NCBI GenBank assembly: GCA_013140935.1
Contig: JABFSD010001209.1
Coordinates: 1-17,779 of the forward strand
Direction of reading: 5' to 3'
Source: Acidobacteriota bacterium
GTDB taxonomy: Bacteria > Acidobacteriota > Blastocatellia > RBC074
Length of the DNA: 17,779 bases
Shown: positions 13,627 through 17,779 of the stretch, in pieces
Numbering within the stretch: the stretch's first letter is position 1
Layout of the letters: each line of letters starts with the position of its first letter
Notes under the pieces: model-generated
The model's input: the letters and a program-made list of their open reading frames with translations, nothing else
What the model was told of the DNA's origin: nothing
Database searches by the model: none
Made by a program: the position numbers and the translations under genes

Positions 13627-16350
13627 ATGCGCCGTTTAACCTTTCCACAAATCACTTTGCCGCAACAGCCGCTGGTCTTTTTGGCGTTGGCCTTTATCGC
13701 AGGATTGTGGCTGGCGTCGCGCCTCACGCTTACGCCGCGCGTATGGCTCAACGCTTTCGTGATTGTCTGGTGTGTCGCGCTGTTGTGCTGGCGGATGCAC
13801 GCGCGCGACGCATTCATCACAACGATTTTGTTATGCGGCTTTGCACTCGCAGGTGCAGGATTGTGGGCTTTGCACGCGGCGCAAGTCGCGCCTTCGCGTG
13901 TCATCAAACTTTACGAACGCGGCGCGTGGCGCGCTGACGAACCCGTCGAACTCATCGGCACACTCGCCACCACGCCCGAAGCCGCGCCCGATCGTTTTTA
14001 TCTGAGCCTCAACGTCGAGCAACTTTCCTCCTTCGCGCAAATCCACACCGCCACCGGCGCGGTGCAAATCGTAGCGCCGTTGCGCGATGAAACCTCGAAA
14101 CAGGATTACGTCGCGTTGCAACTCGATTACGGCACGCGCGTACGGATGCTCGTGATGCTCACAACCAGCGGAGGCTTCGGCAATCCGGGCGCGCCGCAAT
14201 TCGGCGAGATGTTGGAACTGCGCGGCGTAGACGCGACGGGCTGGGTGAAGAGTCCACTGTTGATCGAACGTTTGGGCGATGCGCCGCGCAATGCCTTGCT
14301 CTGGCGGTTATATCGTTGGCGTGCCACAGCCATAGAAAGACTTATTCAAACCAATCGCCAACCCGCCGCTGGAATTTTAGCGGCTTCGTTATTGGGCAGC
14401 CGTTACTGGCTTGATCGCCGCGCGGCGCAAACCTTTCGCGAAGGCGGCACGTTTCACTTGCTCGTCATTTCAGGCGCGCACGTCGCTGTCATTGCTTTCG
14501 TCTTGCTGTGGCTCGCGCGGCGCGTGTGGCGTTCGCGCGTGACGCAATACGTTGTGGTGATCGTGTTGCTGTGGGCTTATACGGTGATGGTCGGCGCGCA
14601 ACCCGCCATCACGCGCGCGACAGTGATGATTACGATTGCACTGTTAGGGCAATTGCTCTTCCGGCAAGCGTTAGGCGCGAATACGCTGGCGGCTTCGGCG
14701 CTGGTGTTGCTGGCGTGGCAGCCGCGCGATCTTTTCAATCCAGGCTTTCAGCTTTCGTTCCTCACCGTGTTGGTCATCGTCGCGCTGGTCGCACCGCTTT
14801 ACGAAAGGCTGCGACACATCGGCACGTGGGAGCCTACGGCGTCAACGCCTTATCCGCCGCGCGTGCCGCGTTCGATCAAACGATTGGCCGAACTGTTGTT
14901 TTGGGATGAACGCAATTACCGCATTGAGATGAAAGAAGGCACAGTGAAATATCGCATCGAAAAATGGCGCGTGGCGCGTTGGCTGAGTCGCGCGCGGCTG
15001 CAAGCGCCGTTGCGCTGGGTAACGGCGACATTGGTCACAACCGTTTGCATTCAACTCGCACTGTTGCCGTTGATGGTTATTCACTTTCACCGGTTCTCGA
15101 TTGTTTCGCCGCTAACGAACGTAATCGAAAGCCTCTTGATCAGCGCGCTGATGATCGTTGGTGCGGCGCAACTCACCGTTGGCATTTTCAGCGCAACACT
15201 CGCCGCCTGGTTCAGCCCATTGATTCACTGGCTCGGCAAGCTCACCGTCAGCGCAGGTGAGCAACCACTCGCGCTGCCACTCGCGCGCTTGCGCGTACCC
15301 GATTGGGGCACGGGCGAACGTTATGTTTATGGCGGTTACTGGCTGCTGTTCATCGTGCTGGTCGTCTTGCTCAACGTTTGGCATCCGTTGCGCAAGGGCG
15401 ATGCGGCGAATGACGCGACGCGACGACGCAACGGTCGCCTCAGCGCCGCTGCAACCATCAGCGCCATTTTGATTATCAGCACACTCATCATCGCGCATCC
15501 TTTCGCGCCGCACTTCATGCCGGGGCGGCTCGCCATCACCTTCCTAGACGTAGGCCAAGGCGACGCAATGTTGCTGCAATTTCCACGCGGACAAACCATG
15601 GTGCTCGACAGCGGCGGACGGCTGGCTTACGCGGTCAATAACGAAGACCTCAACGAAGACCTGTTTATCGAAGACCGCATCGGCATTGGCGAAGCCGCCG
15701 TGATGCCCTATCTCTGGCGGCTGGGTTTGCGGCGACTTGATTACATTGCGGCTACGCATGCCGACAGCGATCACGTCGAGGCCTTCGGCGAAATCACGCA
15801 GGGCTTCGCGGTCAAACAGGCACTGGCGGGGTTTGCATCATCAACCGATTTGTTTTCGCAAGCGATTCGTCAACACGGCATTCCGCTGCGCGTCGTCAAA
15901 CGCGGTGAGGCTTTTGAATTTGACGGCGTGCAATGGCAAGTGCTGGCTCCTTTCGCTGACGCCGATGCGGTGAGCAACACCGACAACAACGCTTCACTCG
16001 TGGTACGCGTGCGTTATGGTCAACGCACGTTTCTGCTGACCGGCGACATCGAACGAGAAACCGAAGCGCGCCTGGTGCAAGAAGAACCCGACCTGCACGC
16101 CGACGTGCTGAAAGTCGCGCATCACGGTTCGCGCACTTCTTCGACGCACGACTTTCTCGCGCGCATCAAACCGCAACACGCGATCATTTCCGCCGCCGAC
16201 CCCAGCCCTTACGGACATCCGCATCCCGAAGTCGTCGAACGCTTGCAACGCGCGGGCGCGCAGCTTTGGGCGACGGGCAAGTGCGGTGCGATTACGTTCA
16301 CGACCGACGGCAATGCTTTGCAGGCCAGTTCGTTTAAGGTTTGCCATTAA
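13627..16350 (+). CDS. comEC: ComEC/Rec2 DNA-internalisation competence protein
   Basis: An inner-membrane channel protein for uptake of single-stranded DNA, 907 residues, complete and slightly longer than typical (about 750-850). Seen: N-terminal hydrophobic helices (LVFLALAFIAGLWLASRLTL), a DUF4131/OB-like soluble segment (about residues 95-215), then the Competence domain with GTFHLLVISGAHVAVIAFVL and a YTVMVGAQPAITRATVMI transmembrane bundle. The C-terminal metallo-beta-lactamase domain shows FLDVGQGDAMLLQF (from about 639), ATHADSDHVEAFGE (about 709), LTGDIERE (about 803) and VAHHGSRTSS (about 830), so the metal-binding histidines appear intact. A charged insertion around residue 415-450 (DERNYRIEMKEGTVKYRIEK) breaks the membrane bundle and accounts for part of the extra length. 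The ATG at 13627 has no visible Shine-Dalgarno sequence. Other uptake genes are not in the window. Confidence 0.96.
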   Translation: MRRLTFPQITLPQQPLVFLALAFIAGLWLASRLTLTPRVWLNAFVIVWCVALLCWRMHARDAFITTILLCGFALAGAGLWALHAAQVAPSRVIKLYERGAWRADEPVELIGTLATTPEAAPDRFYLSLNVEQLSSFAQIHTATGAVQIVAPLRDETSKQDYVALQLDYGTRVRMLVMLTTSGGFGNPGAPQFGEMLELRGVDATGWVKSPLLIERLGDAPRNALLWRLYRWRATAIERLIQTNRQPAAGILAASLLGSRYWLDRRAAQTFREGGTFHLLVISGAHVAVIAFVLLWLARRVWRSRVTQYVVVIVLLWAYTVMVGAQPAITRATVMITIALLGQLLFRQALGANTLAASALVLLAWQPRDLFNPGFQLSFLTVLVIVALVAPLYERLRHIGTWEPTASTPYPPRVPRSIKRLAELLFWDERNYRIEMKEGTVKYRIEKWRVARWLSRARLQAPLRWVTATLVTTVCIQLALLPLMVIHFHRFSIVSPLTNVIESLLISALMIVGAAQLTVGIFSATLAAWFSPLIHWLGKLTVSAGEQPLALPLARLRVPDWGTGERYVYGGYWLLFIVLVVLLNVWHPLRKGDAANDATRRRNGRLSAAATISAILIISTLIIAHPFAPHFMPGRLAITFLDVGQGDAMLLQFPRGQTMVLDSGGRLAYAVNNEDLNEDLFIEDRIGIGEAAVMPYLWRLGLRRLDYIAATHADSDHVEAFGEITQGFAVKQALAGFASSTDLFSQAIRQHGIPLRVVKRGEAFEFDGVQWQVLAPFADADAVSNTDNNASLVVRVRYGQRTFLLTGDIERETEARLVQEEPDLHADVLKVAHHGSRTSSTHDFLARIKPQHAIISAADPSPYGHPHPEVVERLQRAGAQLWATGKCGAITFTTDGNALQASSFKVCH

Positions 16351-16352
16351 GC

Positions 16353-16464
16353 GTGGCGCAGGCTTCAGCCTGTGAGACGTTGTGTGGACTTTAGTCCGCC
16401 CGTCATTGCAGTAAGTCGCGGACTAAAGTCCACACAACGTCTCACAGGCTGAAGCCTGCGCCAC
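16353..16464. repeat. Large nested inverted repeat C (47-bp perfect arms) after comEC
   Basis: Arms 16353-16399 and 16418-16464 are perfect reverse complements with an 18-base loop. The arm contains GCGCAGGCTTCAGCCTGTG (16356-16374) and TGTGGACTTTAGTCCGC (16383-16399), 8 bases apart. The second is identical to 10601-10617 in repeat A, and the first matches P1 of repeat A at 16 of 19 positions including one compensatory A-T to G-C pair change. It starts 2 bases after the comEC stop codon. Confidence 0.97.
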
Positions 16465-16508
16465 TTACGGCCTTGACTGCACAACGCGCTCAGGCATTAT
16501 GGCGGCGC

Positions 16509-17753
16509 ATGGCTGCCGCATCCCTTTCCGAAGCAAATCCAACTCCTTCACGACTCGGTTATCGTCCAGCGCTCGACGGCGTGCGCGGGCTGCATTTCCT
16601 TCTTATTCTCATCTATCACTCCAGTTTGTATTGGTGGATCGAAGGCATTCCGCTCGTGGCTTTCGTCGGCGGCTATCTCGCCGTAGACAGTTTTTTCGTA
16701 CTGAGCGGATTTTTGATTACGACCTTGTTACTCGAAGAGTGGGAACGCACAGGCGCAATCAAGCTCAGTCACTTTTACATGCGACGGGCTTTGCGCTTGC
16801 TGCCTGCATTGTTGGCGATGCTGTTGGTGATGGGAATCTATCGGCAGTTTTTCGCCGACCCCAACGAACGCATCGTGATCGGTAATGGCATGTTCGGCGC
16901 ATTCTTTTATTGCGCCAACGTAATGCTGACATTGGGCAAAGACCTGGGCGCATTCACGCATACGTGGTCGCTCTCACTCGAAGAACAGTTCTATGTTTTT
17001 TGGCCTACGTTAGTCGCGCTGACGTTGCGGCGACGCTGGCCGCGCGGTTTGCTGGTGGGCGTATGCGTGCTGCTCATTGCCGCAACACTCGTCTGGCGCG
17101 CAGTGCTATGGGTGCATTATCACAAGGGCTTGGGGCGAATGCTTTACGCGCCCGATACGCGCTTCGATTCGCTGCTGGTCGGCTGTCTCGTAGGCATGAT
17201 TTGGAGTTGGCACTGGATTGCCGCTACGCCGCGCAATCGCCAACTCGGCTGGTGGTTCGCCTGTCTGGGTTCATTGTTTTTGCTGTGGCAATACTTGCGT
17301 ACCGATGCGCCTGATCCGTTTCTTTACGCGCGTGGCGGATTCACCTGGGTCGCCATCGGTTACGCGGGGCTGTTATGGGGCTTGCTCGAATTCCCTTTCA
17401 AACCGCTGCGTTACCTGTTTGAAAACCGCTTTGTCGTTTGGTGCGGCAAGACTTCTTACAGCCTTTATCTGTGGCACGTACCCGTCATCTATTTTTTCAA
17501 AGTCAAAACCGGAAGCTGGAACGCGCCCGTGATCGCGGCGGCGTGGCTTACCGTTTTTCTGGTGTCAGGCACTTCTTATTACGCGCTCGAACGGCCTTGC
17601 CTGCGATTGAAACGATTCTTTTCCAGCACGGACAAAGGTGGTGCGCCAGCGTCCCGCTGGCGCACCCCTTATTTCCCGCTAAACACCGGCTTCCGCTTTT
17701 CGCCGAACGCGCGAATCGCTTCGGCTACGTCGCCGCTGCTCAAACAAATCTGA
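16509..17753 (+). CDS. Membrane acyltransferase family 3 protein with repeat-derived C-terminal tail
   Basis: An integral-membrane O-acyltransferase (Acyltransferase_3 family, as in OatA or NodX), 414 residues. Seen: RPALDGVRG (19-27), the first membrane helix with H37 (the expected catalytic His), VDSFFVLSGFLITTLL, SHFYMRRALRLLPALLAMLL, HTWSLSLEEQFYVFWPT, and a terminal SLYLWHVPVIYFF and ALERPCLRLKRFF. These are the family's conserved blocks. The acceptor could be peptidoglycan, a polysaccharide or a lipid; nothing here decides. I start at ATG 16509; a TTG at 16473 in frame gives 12 more residues but no better signal. The family normally ends near ERPCLRLKRFF; from about residue 376 the frame runs through a palindrome and then antisense to the convergent hydratase gene (GGAPASRWRTPYFPL onward), so the last 39 residues look acquired. 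Confidence 0.9.
   Translation: MAAASLSEANPTPSRLGYRPALDGVRGLHFLLILIYHSSLYWWIEGIPLVAFVGGYLAVDSFFVLSGFLITTLLLEEWERTGAIKLSHFYMRRALRLLPALLAMLLVMGIYRQFFADPNERIVIGNGMFGAFFYCANVMLTLGKDLGAFTHTWSLSLEEQFYVFWPTLVALTLRRRWPRGLLVGVCVLLIAATLVWRAVLWVHYHKGLGRMLYAPDTRFDSLLVGCLVGMIWSWHWIAATPRNRQLGWWFACLGSLFLLWQYLRTDAPDPFLYARGGFTWVAIGYAGLLWGLLEFPFKPLRYLFENRFVVWCGKTSYSLYLWHVPVIYFFKVKTGSWNAPVIAAAWLTVFLVSGTSYYALERPCLRLKRFFSSTDKGGAPASRWRTPYFPLNTGFRFSPNARIASATSPLLKQI
17635..17670. repeat. GC-rich palindrome D at the convergent junction
   Basis: GGTGCGCCAGCG (17640-17651) pairs perfectly with CGCTGGCGCACC (17655-17666) around a TCC loop; one bulged T (17639) then AAGG with CCTT extends the stem to 17635-17670. It lies between the acyltransferase core and the hydratase stop codon and overlaps both frames. 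It may act as a terminator for both genes, although no clear T-run follows on either side. Confidence 0.9.
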
Positions 17754-17779
17754 ATCGAACTGATCTCGCGTCGCAGTTG
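17669..17779 (-). CDS. Enoyl-CoA hydratase/isomerase-like protein, C-terminal fragment at window edge
   Basis: Only the last 36 residues are visible, on the minus strand, ending at TAA 17669-17671. The tail reads CLSSGDVAEAIRAFGEKRKP then VFSGK, the characteristic end of crotonase-family enzymes (SGD-EGI-AF-EKR-P-F), which hydrate or isomerise acyl-CoA thioesters. The gene enters from the right edge and is convergent with the acyltransferase, overlapping its extended frame by 85 bases. The exact substrate cannot be told from this piece. Confidence 0.85.
   Translation of the reverse strand, partial: QLRREISSIQICLSSGDVAEAIRAFGEKRKPVFSGK

Noticed and set aside
14508..14909. Plus-strand 133-residue frame inside comEC
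   Set aside because: It is an alternate frame of comEC with Arg/Ala-rich composition typical of a shadow.
10568..16464. CRISPR array
   Set aside because: The repeats are few, large, palindromic and kilobases apart, with no regular spacers and no cas genes.

Overview
The window is a chromosomal stretch of a moderately GC-rich bacterium. Dense short-spaced operons, abundant nested intergenic palindromes, the gene style and a 238-residue hypothetical protein of a kind I associate with Acidobacteriota suggest that phylum (possibly Blastocatellia-like). This placement is an inference, not something the sequence proves. No tRNA, rRNA, CRISPR array or transposase gene was seen.

Left part (1-7663, all transcribed leftward). 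At the left edge lies the 5' two-fifths or so of a type I restriction subunit, HsdR, running out of the window. Upstream of it is a long tightly packed leftward gene string, read in transcription order from about 7663: an ATC-hydrolase-family protein, an unrecognised 173-residue protein, a nucleoside-type ABC permease (NupB/YufP-like), a beta-propeller-like hypothetical protein, a XisI-family protein, a DUF3052-like protein, the second nucleoside-type permease (NupC/YufQ-like) and a PLP-dependent Cys/Met-metabolism enzyme. Most junctions are 4-bp overlaps or short gaps, so one transcript is plausible. The two permeases, normally adjacent, are split by a three-gene block whose first two genes are visibly poorer in GC and which contains a XisI gene without its usual partner XisH. 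No ATPase or substrate-binding gene for the transporter is in the window.

A 75-bp divergent region (7664-7738) separates this string from the rightward one.

Right part (7739-17753, all transcribed rightward): a deoxyhypusine-synthase-like protein of unknown role, a cysteine-synthase-family PLP enzyme with a TTG start, surE, pcm (protein-L-isoaspartate methyltransferase, the classical surE neighbour), a conserved hypothetical protein, an RlmD/TrmA-type uracil-5-methyltransferase with an iron-sulfur motif, a full-length ComEC DNA-uptake channel protein and a membrane acyltransferase. At the right edge the C-terminus of an enoyl-CoA hydratase-like gene enters on the minus strand, convergent with the acyltransferase.

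The most striking non-coding structure is a set of large inverted repeats at or immediately after stop codons in the rightward cluster: 8712-8799, 10568-10686, 13506-13599, 16353-16464 and 17635-17670. Three have near-perfect or perfect arms of 47-53 bp, each arm itself built of smaller palindromes sharing a C-TTYA-G core, and two are clearly homologous with a compensatory base-pair change. One supplies the last residues and stop codon of surE; another appears to have removed the natural stop of the acyltransferase, whose reading frame now continues into the antisense of the neighbouring gene.
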